A DNA stretch of 64,000 bases from Flavobacterium circumlabens (lineage in GTDB: Bacteria; Bacteroidota; Bacteroidia; Flavobacteriales; Flavobacteriaceae), in NCBI RefSeq assembly GCF_004345565.1, contig NZ_SLWA01000007.1, positions 124,001-188,000 of the forward strand. Direction: 5' to 3'. The translations under genes were made by a program, and so were the position numbers. Shown piece by piece: positions 1 through 9,611 of the stretch. Within the stretch, counting starts at the first letter, position 1, and each line of letters opens with the position of its first letter. The notes below the pieces were generated by a model. The model did not search any database, had not been told where the DNA came from, and worked only from the letters and a program-made list of their open reading frames with translations.

Positions 1-1887
1 ATAGGCTCCGATGGAAGGATTTCCGGTGGCACCATAACTGGCTCTCAATTTCAGGTTTGAAATGATTTTACTGTCTTTTAAAAATTGCTCTTTGCTGATA
101 TTCCAGCCAATCGCTCCCGAAGGGAAAGTTCCGTATTTATAGTTTTCACTAAAGCTGGAAGAACCATCCCGTCTGGCTGTAAACGTTAGTAAATATTTGT
201 CGTCGTAATCAAAGTTTAACCTTCCGAAAGCAGAAATCAGTTCTGTTTCTGATAAAGAAGAATCCGGTTTTAAGAAAACAGTTCCGGCTCCTAAATTATG
301 ATACGAATTGGTATTGGTTAAAAATCCTCTTGACGCAGCGTAAGAGCTTTCGTTTTTATTCTTCTGATAGGAATACCCTCCAAGAACCGTCAGGATTCCT
401 TTTGAGATAATTTCTTTTTTGTACGTCAGATAATTTTCTGTCAGGAAAGACGAATTTCTGTTGTTGTTTACAGAAGCTTCTCCTTTGATATTTTTTCCGG
501 CAATTAAAGTCGACGGAAGAAATCTTCCGGTCTGTGAATTAGAATCGGATAAGCCTAAAGTAGTTTTGAATTCAAGATCTTTTGTGAATTTATAGTTGGC
601 AAAGAAATTGTTTCTGCTGACTACCGAAACCGTTTCCAATATATTATCCATCGCTGTTGCATACGGATTATCGATATCATCCCCGATTGGGGCAGTAGAT
701 GTGTAGCTGCCGTCTGCTTTGTAAATTCCTAAATCAGGCATAAAACGATATGCTGCAGCAATAACACCTGCTGCTCCCGTACCACCGGCACCCGTTTGGG
801 AAATAATTCCTTCTTTGTTTTGTTTGCTTTGAAAAGTATTCAGTCCCACTTTAAGCCTGTCCGTTAAGTCAGCTTCCAGATTGCTTACAATGGTGTATTT
901 GTCTATTCCGGAATTGATTACCACTCCGTTCTGATTGAAATAATTCCCGGATACATAATATTTTATTTTATCGGATCCGCCCGAAAAAGACAGGGAAGTA
1001 TTCGAAACCAGTCCGTCACGATAAATAACATCCTGCCAGTCGGTATCTGCCGGTCCTTGTGTGTGCGTCGTAAAACTTTTTCGGTACGCAGCAAATTGAT
1101 CCGCATTCAGCAAATGCAATTTGTTGTTCACCGATTGTGTCGAAGTCGAATTACTGAATTCAATGACCGGTTTTCCCGGTTTTCCTTTTTTGGTCGTCAC
1201 CATAATTACTCCGTTTGATCCTCTTGATCCGTAGATAGCAGTGGCCGAAGCATCTTTTAAAACTTCAATAGAAGCAATATCCTGGGGTGCCGGCATCGAA
1301 ACACCTGCAAAACCATCGACTACAATAAGGGCATCCCCACTGGCATTGATAGACGTTCCTCCACGAACCCTGATTTTTACCGGAGCGCCCGGTTCACCAC
1401 CGTTGTTAGACTGAACGGCTACACCTGCAGCACGTCCCTGCAAAGCCTGTTCTGCATTTAATAAAGGGTAAGCGGTAAGTTCTTTTGCCGTTACAGAAGA
1501 CACAGAACCCGTGATATCACTCTTTTTACGCGTACCGTAACCCACTACAATCACTTCTTCCAGGTTTTTGGTATCGGGTTTCAGGCTGATATTCACCACC
1601 GTTTTGTTTCCAACCGGAATTTCTACCGTCTGGTATCCAACAAAGTTAAAAACAAGGACAGCATTTTTTTCTGAAACAAAAACAGAGTAATTTCCGTCCA
1701 TATCTGATGTGCCTCCAACAGAGGATCCTTTGACATAAACATTGGCACCGGGAAGTCCGAGCAAGTCTTCACTGGAAGTAATTTTTCCGGTGACTTTTTT
1801 CTCCTGTGCATTCACAATAATGTTTCCAAGTAAAAAGACTACCAGAAAACACCATTTAAGCGACTTAATTTTTTGGTTTGTAAACAT
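1..1887 (-). CDS. SusC/RagA-type TonB-linked outer membrane receptor, 3' end outside window
   Basis: Reading the minus strand from ATG at 1887 gives 629 uninterrupted codons to the window edge, so only the C-terminal part of the barrel is missing. Visible in order: a signal peptide ending near VNAQ, a carboxypeptidase-D-like plug extension (SSEDLLGLPGANVYVKG), the family motif EEVIVVGYGTRKKSDITGS, a plug domain with RVRGGTSINASGDALIVVDG, and barrel strands with LKLRASYGATGN at the edge. In this family the protein imports glycan oligomers through the outer membrane with a SusD lipoprotein, which would lie beyond position 1. It is downstream of a hybrid sensor and uronate genes, so a uronate-containing oligosaccharide is the inferred substrate. 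Confidence 0.93.
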   Translation of the reverse strand, partial: MFTNQKIKSLKWCFLVVFLLGNIIVNAQEKKVTGKITSSEDLLGLPGANVYVKGSSVGGTSDMDGNYSVFVSEKNAVLVFNFVGYQTVEIPVGNKTVVNISLKPDTKNLEEVIVVGYGTRKKSDITGSVSSVTAKELTAYPLLNAEQALQGRAAGVAVQSNNGGEPGAPVKIRVRGGTSINASGDALIVVDGFAGVSMPAPQDIASIEVLKDASATAIYGSRGSNGVIMVTTKKGKPGKPVIEFSNSTSTQSVNNKLHLLNADQFAAYRKSFTTHTQGPADTDWQDVIYRDGLVSNTSLSFSGGSDKIKYYVSGNYFNQNGVVINSGIDKYTIVSNLEADLTDRLKVGLNTFQSKQNKEGIISQTGAGGTGAAGVIAAAYRFMPDLGIYKADGSYTSTAPIGDDIDNPYATAMDNILETVSVVSRNNFFANYKFTKDLEFKTTLGLSDSNSQTGRFLPSTLIAGKNIKGEASVNNNRNSSFLTENYLTYKKEIISKGILTVLGGYSYQKNKNESSYAASRGFLTNTNSYHNLGAGTVFLKPDSSLSETELISAFGRLNFDYDDKYLLTFTARRDGSSSFSENYKYGTFPSGAIGWNISKEQFLKDSKIISNLKLRASYGATGNPSIGAY

Positions 1888-2008
1888 TCATTTTTTGGTT
1901 TAAGGTTAATGTTAGATAAAATAAAAAAGCAATAAACTCATTCCGATTATCAGAATCATAAACAGAAACTGCAGTAATATGAATTTTGTTTTTTTGAATT
2001 TCATACGA

Positions 2009-2043
2009 CAAATGTATAAGGCGCAAACGATATAGAAGTACAA
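2009..2043 (-). promoter_or_regulatory. Bacteroidota-type promoter of the SusC gene
   Basis: On the minus strand TACATTTG (2016-2009) matches the -7 consensus TAnnTTTG, and TTG lies 24 nt upstream (2043-2041). The ATG is about 120 nt downstream, a long leader as is common for susC genes. The spacing is a little longer than usual. Confidence 0.5.
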
Positions 2044-2077
2044 AAAAGGGTATCTAAAAATACAGATACCCTTTTTT
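2042..2077 (-). terminator. Rho-independent terminator after the hybrid sensor gene
   Basis: An inverted repeat with arms AAAAAAGGGTATCT and AGATACCCTTTTTT around an 8-nt loop, just after the stop of the hybrid sensor gene. A/T runs on both sides make it usable in both directions. It separates the sensor transcript from the SusC promoter. Confidence 0.75.
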
Positions 2078-2100
2078 AAGCCTTGAAAACAGTGGATTTT

Positions 2101-5100
2101 TTATAGTACGGAGAGTGGTTTTGAAAATTTGTCAGCAAATTGTGACGGAGTTTCCCCGTATCTTTTCTGGAAACATTTACTAAAGTATTTCGGATTGTTG
2201 AAACCGACTTTATAACTTACTTCCGAAACGTTTAATTTATTTTGTTCTAATAACTGAGCGGCACGTTTTAATCGTATTTCATGAATGAATTCGTTTGGCG
2301 TAAAATTCGTCCAGGCTTTTACTTTTAAAAATAACATCGTGCGGCTAACGCCCAATTCAGAACAGAAAAACGGAATGTCAAATTGTTCGTTAGAGATGTT
2401 GTCTTCTACAATTTTGAATGCTTTTTTTAATAATTCCTCATCCAGTGAAGAAACCGTTATTTCTGACGGCACAAAATTGTCTTCACTTGAAAACCTGGCT
2501 TTTAATCTTTCTGTGGAATTCAGCAGGTTTTTAACACGGAGCTTAAATTCAGTCAGGTTGAAAGGTTTACTGATATAATCGTCAGCACCGCTTTCAAGGC
2601 CTTCAAATTTATATACAAGGGAAGATCTCGAAGTCAGTAAGATGACCGGAATATGACTGGTTTTTAGATTTTCTTTTATTCTGGAGCACAATTCTGTACC
2701 CACCATTTCCGGCATAATGACATCGGTGATAATTAAATTAGGAACATGTTGTAAGGCTTTTTCCAAAGCTGTTTTTCCGTTGTCGGCCACAATAATATTG
2801 TAGTCTTTTTTGAGGAGATTTTTCATAAAGTTCCGCAATACCTTATGATCTTCCACAAGTAGAATGGATGGTTTTTCGGCATTCACTACAAAATCATCAA
2901 TATCTTCGGGTTCAGTGGTTCCAACGGTTTCCAGTTGAGCAGTATATTGTTCGATATCATCACTTATTCTGAAATCCTTGATAATTTCTTCTTCCTGCAG
3001 ATGTGCTCTGCCCATCGGAAGGGTCACGGTAAAAATTACGCCTTCGGATTTTTTATTGACAACATCGATGGTTCCTTTGTGCAGCTTGACAATGTTTTTT
3101 ACGATCGACAAACCAATTCCGGTTCCTTTATTGTAGTTCTTCTGAACGTTGTTGTGCATCGGAATTTCAAAAAACAAATCGAAAATTTTATCAATATGCT
3201 GTGCTGCAATTCCAACTCCGGAATCTTCTACCGCAATAAACAGGTTCTCGTGATCGTGATGTATTTTGATATGGATATTGCCGCCTTTTGGCGTATACCG
3301 GAAAGCATTTGAAATCAGATTATAGAAAACACGTTCTAATTTATAGCGGTCAAAGTACACCAGAATTTCCTCTTCTTCCGCTTCAAAAGTATATTCGTAG
3401 CCTCCGTCTTTGGCATATTCAATAAAAGACAAAAAGATCTCCCTGGTAAATTTGACAATATTTCCGTTGGCAGATTCGAGCGCCACCTGATGATTTTCGA
3501 GTTTCCTGAAATCCATCAATCGGTTGATGAGACTTAAAAGATGATTGGCGCTTCCTTCGATCACCAGCAGCTTTTTGTACATTTCATTTGTCCCGTTATA
3601 ATCGGCTAATATTTGTTGTAAAGGCCCAAGAATCAGCGTTAATGGTGTCCTGAACTCATGCGAAATATTGGTAAAGAAATCCAGTTTGGCACGATTGTTT
3701 TCTTCGATACGTTTGGTTTCAAGATATTCCAGTTCTAATTTTTGTTTCAGTCTGGCTTTCGATTTGATAATCCAAATCAAACCATACAAGCCCAGACCAA
3801 TCAATATTCCATACAATAAAAAGGCCCAGATACTGCGCCATGGAGCCGGATTTACGGTAACCGTGAGTATAGTGGGAGTGGAGTTCCAAACCCCGTCATT
3901 GTTGGCGCCTTTGACTTCAAAAACATAGGTTCCCGGATTCTGAATGGCAAAGATCGCTTCGCTGTTTTTGGTGGTTGTCCAGTTATTTTCCAGACCAGTC
4001 AGACGATAACTGTACTGATTGTTTTTGGATCGAATGTAATTTGGAATGGCAAAACTGATCGAAAAATTGGCTTTATCATAATCCAGCGTGATGTCTTTGG
4101 TATACCCAATGCTTTTCTCTAATATTTTTGCCGAATCATTGGGATGAATCGTCTGATTTTTAATTTTCAGATTGGTGATTAAAACCTGAGGAGAATATCG
4201 GTTAATCGATAGTTTTTTTGCATCAAAATAAGTCGCACCCGACGGGCTTCCGAAGTAGAATTTATTCGAGTCCAGCTTTAAGGAAGAATTGTCATTAAAT
4301 TCATTACTCGCCAAACCATCTTTCTGATCGTATAAAACCACTTTTTGCTGCGTGATGCTATATTTTATAATGCCCTGATTGGTGCTGATCCATAAATTTT
4401 TATCGTCATCTTCTAAGATGGAATGTATAGAAGTAATAATCGTATTTCCGGCTCTTAAATTGATCCGGTTAAATTTTTTACCATCAAAATAATGCAGTCC
4501 TTTTGCTTTTGTGCCGACCCAGATTTTGTTTTGGCTGTCCTGAAACAAGGTCAGAATATCGTCTCCAGATAAAGACGGATTGTCAAAAAAGTAATGTTTT
4601 ACGGCATATTGACTGGGTTTGAAAGTATTCAGTGAAATACAATTCAGGCCATTTTGAGTACCTATCCAAAGCACATTTTTTTTATCGATCAACAGGGTTC
4701 GAATGATATTGTTGGTCAGGAAATTGGCTTTCGAAGTATCGTTTCCAATAATTGCAAAGGTTTTGTCAATCGAATTGTATCGGATCAGCCCTTTTCCGAA
4801 AGTGCCAATCCAAACGATTCCATTGGCTTCGGTTTTGATCGAATAAACGCCGGTTTCTTTTAATAATTCCTGTAATTCCAGACTAATTCGACTATCTTCA
4901 ATTCTTTTGGAAAGCGTATTGTAAGCGGATAATCCTTTAGAAAATGTCCCAATCCACAGTATATTATCGGGAGAAAGCGACATTGATTTGATATCGTTTT
5001 TATTGTTGTGTCCCGTTTTACTGTTGATGTAACTGGTAGCCGATGTATTTTGGTTGTAAATGGTTATTCCGCCGCCTTCGGTTCCAAAATAGATGTTTTT

Positions 5101-6195
5101 ATTTTTGTCGGTGATGATCGAACTGACGACGTCAAAACTCATCGGAATCTTTTTGGAGTTCTGGTTGTAATTCGAAAAATTGACATTGGAAATATCCCAA
5201 ATATTTACGCCTTTGTAATAACAGCCAATCCAGACGGAACCTTTTTTATCGACAAAAACCGATTTTACCTTATCAATTCCGTTGTTGTTATTCGTGTTAT
5301 TGATTTTCTCCAGACTTTTGTCTTTGCCGTAAATATAAATTCCGTCATAGGCGCCAATCCACAAAGCACCTTCATTGTCAATGGCCAGAGAACGAATGTC
5401 GGTATGGATTTCCCTGTATTTTTCATCCGGTAAAAAAGAAACAAACCTTTTGGTCGCCTGATCCATTTTTAAGAGTCCTTTGTTTTTGTTACCAATCCAC
5501 AAATTACCTTCTGCATCTTCTGCAATGGCTTGAACATTCAGGAGAACCGTTTGGTTTAATGGATAGTTTTTAAAGGATAATTTTCCGTTTTTCCGGCTGA
5601 TCAGTTTGCATAAACCTTTGGTGGTTCCAACCCAGATTTCTCCTTTTTTGGTTTTTAAAATACTAAGAATATTGTTGCTCGCCAATGTGGAAGTATCCGT
5701 ATCGGAATGAAAAACAGAAGTAAAAAGCTTCGTTTTTTTATTGAAAATACTCAATCCTTTTGAAGTGCCAAACCAAAGTTCTTCTCCTATTTCCCTGATA
5801 CACCATACGGCATTACTGCTGATGGTGTGATTGGTTTTGTTGTGCAGGTATCTTTTGAACGTATTCGAAACCGGATCATAGCAATTCAGTCCGTTGTACG
5901 TTCCCACCCATAATTTCCCGGAATTATCTTCTTCGATTGCCAGAATATCATTGTTACTGATGGTTGTTTTATCAGTAACATCATTTCTAAAAACAGTAAA
6001 CTTACTGCCGTCATATTTGTTGAGTCCGTCCCGTGTTCCGAACCACATTTGCCCCAGTTTATCCTGATGTATGGCAATAACGGAACTTTGCGAAAGCCCG
6101 TCGGTTGTAGAGATATTTTTGAGACGGTATTTATTCTGGGAAAATACATTTCCTGAAATAAAAAGTAAAACCAGAAAAGCTATTTTGTATTTCAT
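2101..6195 (-). CDS. Hybrid two-component system sensor/regulator (HTCS)
   Basis: About 1364 residues. Order: signal peptide (MKYKIAFLVLLFISGNVFSQ), a two-part periplasmic propeller of repeated LWIGT/GL blades over roughly the first 720 residues, a triple-Tyr domain, one membrane span (WAFLLYGILIGLGLYGLIWI), HisKA with SHEFRTPLTLI, HATPase (GTGIGLSIVKN), a receiver (VEDHK, phospho-Asp in IITDVIMPEM) and a C-terminal AraC HTH. HTCS proteins bind oligosaccharides in the periplasm and activate nearby utilisation genes. I chose ATG at 6195; the frame opens 12 codons earlier, but that start would put charged residues before a complete signal peptide. It lies between the beta-helix gene and susC, so it probably controls this locus. 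Confidence 0.95.
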   Translation of the reverse strand: MKYKIAFLVLLFISGNVFSQNKYRLKNISTTDGLSQSSVIAIHQDKLGQMWFGTRDGLNKYDGSKFTVFRNDVTDKTTISNNDILAIEEDNSGKLWVGTYNGLNCYDPVSNTFKRYLHNKTNHTISSNAVWCIREIGEELWFGTSKGLSIFNKKTKLFTSVFHSDTDTSTLASNNILSILKTKKGEIWVGTTKGLCKLISRKNGKLSFKNYPLNQTVLLNVQAIAEDAEGNLWIGNKNKGLLKMDQATKRFVSFLPDEKYREIHTDIRSLAIDNEGALWIGAYDGIYIYGKDKSLEKINNTNNNNGIDKVKSVFVDKKGSVWIGCYYKGVNIWDISNVNFSNYNQNSKKIPMSFDVVSSIITDKNKNIYFGTEGGGITIYNQNTSATSYINSKTGHNNKNDIKSMSLSPDNILWIGTFSKGLSAYNTLSKRIEDSRISLELQELLKETGVYSIKTEANGIVWIGTFGKGLIRYNSIDKTFAIIGNDTSKANFLTNNIIRTLLIDKKNVLWIGTQNGLNCISLNTFKPSQYAVKHYFFDNPSLSGDDILTLFQDSQNKIWVGTKAKGLHYFDGKKFNRINLRAGNTIITSIHSILEDDDKNLWISTNQGIIKYSITQQKVVLYDQKDGLASNEFNDNSSLKLDSNKFYFGSPSGATYFDAKKLSINRYSPQVLITNLKIKNQTIHPNDSAKILEKSIGYTKDITLDYDKANFSISFAIPNYIRSKNNQYSYRLTGLENNWTTTKNSEAIFAIQNPGTYVFEVKGANNDGVWNSTPTILTVTVNPAPWRSIWAFLLYGILIGLGLYGLIWIIKSKARLKQKLELEYLETKRIEENNRAKLDFFTNISHEFRTPLTLILGPLQQILADYNGTNEMYKKLLVIEGSANHLLSLINRLMDFRKLENHQVALESANGNIVKFTREIFLSFIEYAKDGGYEYTFEAEEEEILVYFDRYKLERVFYNLISNAFRYTPKGGNIHIKIHHDHENLFIAVEDSGVGIAAQHIDKIFDLFFEIPMHNNVQKNYNKGTGIGLSIVKNIVKLHKGTIDVVNKKSEGVIFTVTLPMGRAHLQEEEIIKDFRISDDIEQYTAQLETVGTTEPEDIDDFVVNAEKPSILLVEDHKVLRNFMKNLLKKDYNIIVADNGKTALEKALQHVPNLIITDVIMPEMVGTELCSRIKENLKTSHIPVILLTSRSSLVYKFEGLESGADDYISKPFNLTEFKLRVKNLLNSTERLKARFSSEDNFVPSEITVSSLDEELLKKAFKIVEDNISNEQFDIPFFCSELGVSRTMLFLKVKAWTNFTPNEFIHEIRLKRAAQLLEQNKLNVSEVSYKVGFNNPKYFSKCFQKRYGETPSQFADKFSKPLSVL

Positions 6196-6210
6196 AGCAT
6201 TTTTTTTAGG

Positions 6211-6358
6211 TGCAAAGGTTGAGAGGTTCAAAGGTTCTTAGTTGCTAAGTTTTAGAGGATCAAAGTGTTGAAGTTTATGTAATCGATTTTTTGTAATAAT
6301 CACTGCATCTCTGAAACTTTGTTACTCTGTCCCTTTGTCCCTTTGCATCTTTGAACCT
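6211..6358. repeat. Low-complexity intergenic repeat with inverted words
   Basis: The gap between the beta-helix gene and the HTCS gene holds repeated words such as GGTTCAAAGGTTC and CCCTTTG. AGGTTCAAAG (6224-6233) is the reverse complement of CTTTGAACCT (6349-6358). No TAnnTTTG box is seen for the HTCS gene. Confidence 0.6.
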
Positions 6359-6362
6359 GACT

Positions 6363-8000
6363 TCATTTTAGGCGCTTTTCTAATTGATAGTCATACAAGG
6401 AAGGCACTTTTTCCATGGACTGATTTAAAAATTCGACATAAGGATCCGGTTCGTATTTTACTTCGAATTTGGCATTTCCGTTTACACCAATGATTCTCGC
6501 AAACGGGCCGTCTTTCATACCATAAAGCAAAACGGGTTTTTGAATTTCTTCCGGATTTATCACTTGCACATTCAGATTCCAAAAAGTGCTGTAAGGCCCG
6601 TGTGAAGGTTTCCAGTAATCGGCACCGCCACCACCAAATAGGGCATAGCTGCTATTGCTTTCCGGAGTGATATGGACGGTAATATGATCGAACAAATTCT
6701 GATGATTGGCACCGGAATGCTGATCTAAAAGCGGATCGGCGAAGATTTCACAATTCTGGTACACATTTTTAGTCGCAAAAGTATTGAAGCTTAACGGATG
6801 AACGGCTTTATTATAAATCTTTAAATTCTTAACCAAAACATTATGAACACCACCCAGAGTTACCGTATAATGCGCCATGTGATTTCCGTCGGTTACAATA
6901 TCCTGAATCGTTACATTAGCAATTTCTTCTGCCAGAATTCCGCTGTCTGCGTTGGTGATCACAACATCTCTGACCCAGCTGTTAAAAACCCGCGTTAAGA
7001 AAATAGCATTGTTTCCCGGTTCAACATGATGTGCCACTCTCGGAATGTCCGGAAAGGTAAAACGCAGCTGTTCGATACCCACTTCGCTCAGATGTTTCCA
7101 TTCTGTTAATTGTGCCTGATAACCGGCTTTAATGGAGATTGTCAAAGGTGTTTTTAAGGTAATTTTCGAGCCTGAAATCTTGGTAATTTCAACCTGCTGT
7201 CTTACAATTGGTAATTTTGGAAATTTCCAGTGGTGTGAACCCGGTTTTACAGGAGCGCCTTTGTATAAATCTTTGATAATTTCACCGTTTTCTCCGTCTT
7301 TATTGAACAATTGCAATTCTACAATGTCACCGACTTTTAGTCCATTGACGTCGGAGACAGTTATGGTGTGTTCGCCCATAGTTCCGTTACTGACTTTCGC
7401 TAAACTTGTCGGAGCAGGCTCATATTTATCCAGATACGATTTTACACGTTCCCCCGGAATCTGAGTCCAGATAAAACCTCCGGACCAGGCATATTGTGAA
7501 AAAGGCAAATCGATATTGTTCTCATTCTCCCGCTGTCTTTTATCGAAAGTGGTCAGGTATTCTCTTAATTCCGCCAGTGACTCAGGATCTTTTAAATACA
7601 TCATGGGTCTTGGGCAGTAAATCTCTGTGCCGTTAGCACCCGAACCCGCACCGCGAAGTACAAAATTACTTCTTTCGAGATATAAAACAGCACTCAGTAT
7701 GATTCTTCCGGCCGGCAATTGCAGGATTACATTTCCTTCAACGGCATTGGCTGCGTTGATTGCTTTTAACAGGGCTTTTGAGTCGTCTAAATCATCATTG
7801 GCTTTTACGCCAAAATCTGTCGCATTAATAATTTTGTCTTTGGATTCAGGAAGATTGCTTTCTCCAAAATGATAGCCTGCATAGCTAAAATCGGGTAAGT
7901 AATTTGTTTTTGAATCCGTAAGTATTTTAGGGATTTGCTGAGCTGTTACAATGCTATAAATAAAAAGACTGCAACATATGAGGATGGTGTGGCGGGTCAT
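6363..8000 (-). CDS. Secreted right-handed beta-helix (pectate-lyase-like) protein
   Basis: 545 residues with a signal peptide (SLFIYSIVTAQQ). Near residues 55-120, INATDFGVKANDDLDDSKALLKAINAAN, followed by ILQLPAGRIIL and LRGAGSGANGTEI, is the usual start of a Pectate_lyase_3 beta-helix; later strands (ANVTIQDIVTDGNHMAHYTVTLGGVHNVLVKNLKIYN) fit helix rungs. Such proteins are polysaccharide lyases or hydrolases, or non-catalytic binders; I cannot assign a family number. It has no T9SS tail, so it is probably periplasmic. The uronate pathway genes upstream on the same strand suggest it releases uronic acid units from a polyuronide. Confidence 0.75.
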   Translation of the reverse strand: MTRHTILICCSLFIYSIVTAQQIPKILTDSKTNYLPDFSYAGYHFGESNLPESKDKIINATDFGVKANDDLDDSKALLKAINAANAVEGNVILQLPAGRIILSAVLYLERSNFVLRGAGSGANGTEIYCPRPMMYLKDPESLAELREYLTTFDKRQRENENNIDLPFSQYAWSGGFIWTQIPGERVKSYLDKYEPAPTSLAKVSNGTMGEHTITVSDVNGLKVGDIVELQLFNKDGENGEIIKDLYKGAPVKPGSHHWKFPKLPIVRQQVEITKISGSKITLKTPLTISIKAGYQAQLTEWKHLSEVGIEQLRFTFPDIPRVAHHVEPGNNAIFLTRVFNSWVRDVVITNADSGILAEEIANVTIQDIVTDGNHMAHYTVTLGGVHNVLVKNLKIYNKAVHPLSFNTFATKNVYQNCEIFADPLLDQHSGANHQNLFDHITVHITPESNSSYALFGGGGADYWKPSHGPYSTFWNLNVQVINPEEIQKPVLLYGMKDGPFARIIGVNGNAKFEVKYEPDPYVEFLNQSMEKVPSLYDYQLEKRLK

Positions 8001-8401
8001 GTTTTTGTGGTTTTTTTGTGGTAGTTAGTAAAAGCTGGTATTCTGTGGTTATGTTTCACGCAAAGGCGCAATCCCGAAGCTTCGGGAGCAAAGTTTTTTA
8101 TGTTGTTTATGTCAGTTTGGTTAAACCTTTAACAAAGGTGTTTCCGCTAAAAAAAATCTATTTAATCTGTGAAATCTTTGGCAATATATTCATAAAGGCC
8201 AAGCATTTTGTCATTTCGACTTAAGGAGAAATCACACTAGAAAATTTACACATAAAGTTGCCAATCTTTGTAGCGTTTCGAGTTTGATCCTTCGTTGTCA
8301 GAATGACAAGAATATCGATGAACTTTGCTCCAGAGGCTTCGGGAGAAAATTTCATCCATAAAAAATCCTTTTATTCTGTGCAATCTGTGGCTAAAAAAAA
8401 A
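8001..8401. other. Gene-free stretch with repeats
   Basis: No coding sequence is supported. It contains a 14-bp palindrome CCCGAAGCTTCGGG (8073-8086), a dispersed stem-loop element (8208-8310), and two copies of the AATCTGTG-type intergenic word (near 8163 and 8383). No terminator or promoter with both elements was seen. Confidence 0.6.
8208..8310. repeat. Dispersed stem-loop repeat (GTCATTTCGAC family), degenerate copy
   Basis: Starts with TTTGTCATTTCGAC and GGAGAAATCACACTAG and ends with ATCCTTCGTTGTCAGAATGA CAAG-like words, so the ends are an imperfect inverted repeat. Related elements are at 15533-15636, 29943-30016 and 43685-43783. Confidence 0.6.
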
Positions 8402-9586
8402 TTAAATACTTCTTTTAATCCCCATTTCAAGACCTCTCAATTCGGCAAGTCCTCTTAAACGCCCAATTCCCGAATATCCGGGATTCGTTTTTTTATGTAA
8501 ATCGTCCAGCATCTGATGGCCGTGATCCGGGCGCATCGGTAAATTACTGCCGTTTCTTTTTTCAACTTCCAGAATGGCTTTGACCACTTCGTACATATCG
8601 ACATTCCCTTCCAGGTGATTGGCTTCGTAGAAACTGCCTTCTTCGTCTCTTTCGGTACTTCTTAAGTGAATAAAATTCATTTTGTCACCATGACGTCTTA
8701 CTATTCCTGGCAAATCGTTATCAGCTCTTACACCATAAGAACCGGTACACATTGTAAATCCGTTTGATTTCGAATCTATTGCTGCCATAAGTTCTATCAG
8801 ATCCTCTTCGGTACTCACAACTCTCGGTAATCCTAAAATCGGGTAGGGCGGATCGTCCGGATGAATAGCCATAAGAACGCCTGCTTTTTCTGCAATGGGA
8901 ATAATTTCTCTTAAAAAGAAGAAAAGATTATCCTTTAGTTTTTGTCTGTCAATATGATTATATCCACTTAGCGTTACCAGAAAATCTTCCACTGAATATG
9001 CTTCTTCTGCCCCCGGAAGCCCGGCCAGAATGTTCTGCTGTAATTTTATCTTATCAGCATCACTCATTGCTTCGAAGTATTTGGTTGCTTTTTCAATCTG
9101 TGCCTGTGAATATATTGCTGAGGCTCCCGGTCTTTTCAAAATAAACAATTCAAAGGCAGCAAAGGCATTACTATCAAAACGCAGCGCTTTTGATCCGTCC
9201 GGCATTTCATAAGACAAATCGGTTCTGGACCAGTCTAAAACGGGCATAAAATTATAACAGATGCATTTTATGCCGCACAAGGCGAGATTTCGGATGCTTT
9301 CTTTATAATTTTCAATGTACTGCAGGTATTTTCCGGTTTGTTTTTTAATGTCTTCATGCACCGGAATACTTTCCACAACAGACCAAACTAAACCTGAAGG
9401 GCCTTCTTTGGGATCTCCGTTTTTATGTTCAATTTCGACTTTACGTTTTATTATTTCCTCTATTTGCCATACTTCCCCATTCGGAATATGATGTAGTGCT
9501 GTTACAATTCCGGTTGCTCCGGTTTGTAAAATATCCTGTAGGGAAACCGGATCGTTTGGTCCGAACCATCTTAACGTTTGTTCCAT
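8402..9586 (-). CDS. uxuA: Mannonate dehydratase
   Basis: 394 residues, the usual UxuA length. It begins MEQTLRWFGPNDPVSLQDI and continues GATGIVTALHHIPNGEVW, both characteristic; metal-ligand segments such as MAIHPDDPPYPILGLPR and MRPDHGHQML are present. It removes water from D-mannonate to give 2-keto-3-deoxygluconate in the cytoplasm, the third step of glucuronate breakdown after isomerisation and fructuronate reduction. It is last in an apparent operon with yhcH, eda and an SDR (25 nt after the SDR). Its presence, rather than altronate dehydratase, points to glucuronate rather than galacturonate as substrate. Confidence 0.96.
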   Translation of the reverse strand: MEQTLRWFGPNDPVSLQDILQTGATGIVTALHHIPNGEVWQIEEIIKRKVEIEHKNGDPKEGPSGLVWSVVESIPVHEDIKKQTGKYLQYIENYKESIRNLALCGIKCICYNFMPVLDWSRTDLSYEMPDGSKALRFDSNAFAAFELFILKRPGASAIYSQAQIEKATKYFEAMSDADKIKLQQNILAGLPGAEEAYSVEDFLVTLSGYNHIDRQKLKDNLFFFLREIIPIAEKAGVLMAIHPDDPPYPILGLPRVVSTEEDLIELMAAIDSKSNGFTMCTGSYGVRADNDLPGIVRRHGDKMNFIHLRSTERDEEGSFYEANHLEGNVDMYEVVKAILEVEKRNGSNLPMRPDHGHQMLDDLHKKTNPGYSGIGRLRGLAELRGLEMGIKRSI

Positions 9587-9611
9587 TCCATTTTATTATT
9601 TGGTAGTTATT

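Noticed and set aside
6193..6231. Upstream in-frame start for the hybrid sensor
   Set aside because: It would place 12 residues including several charged ones before a complete signal peptide; the internal ATG at 6195 is a better start.
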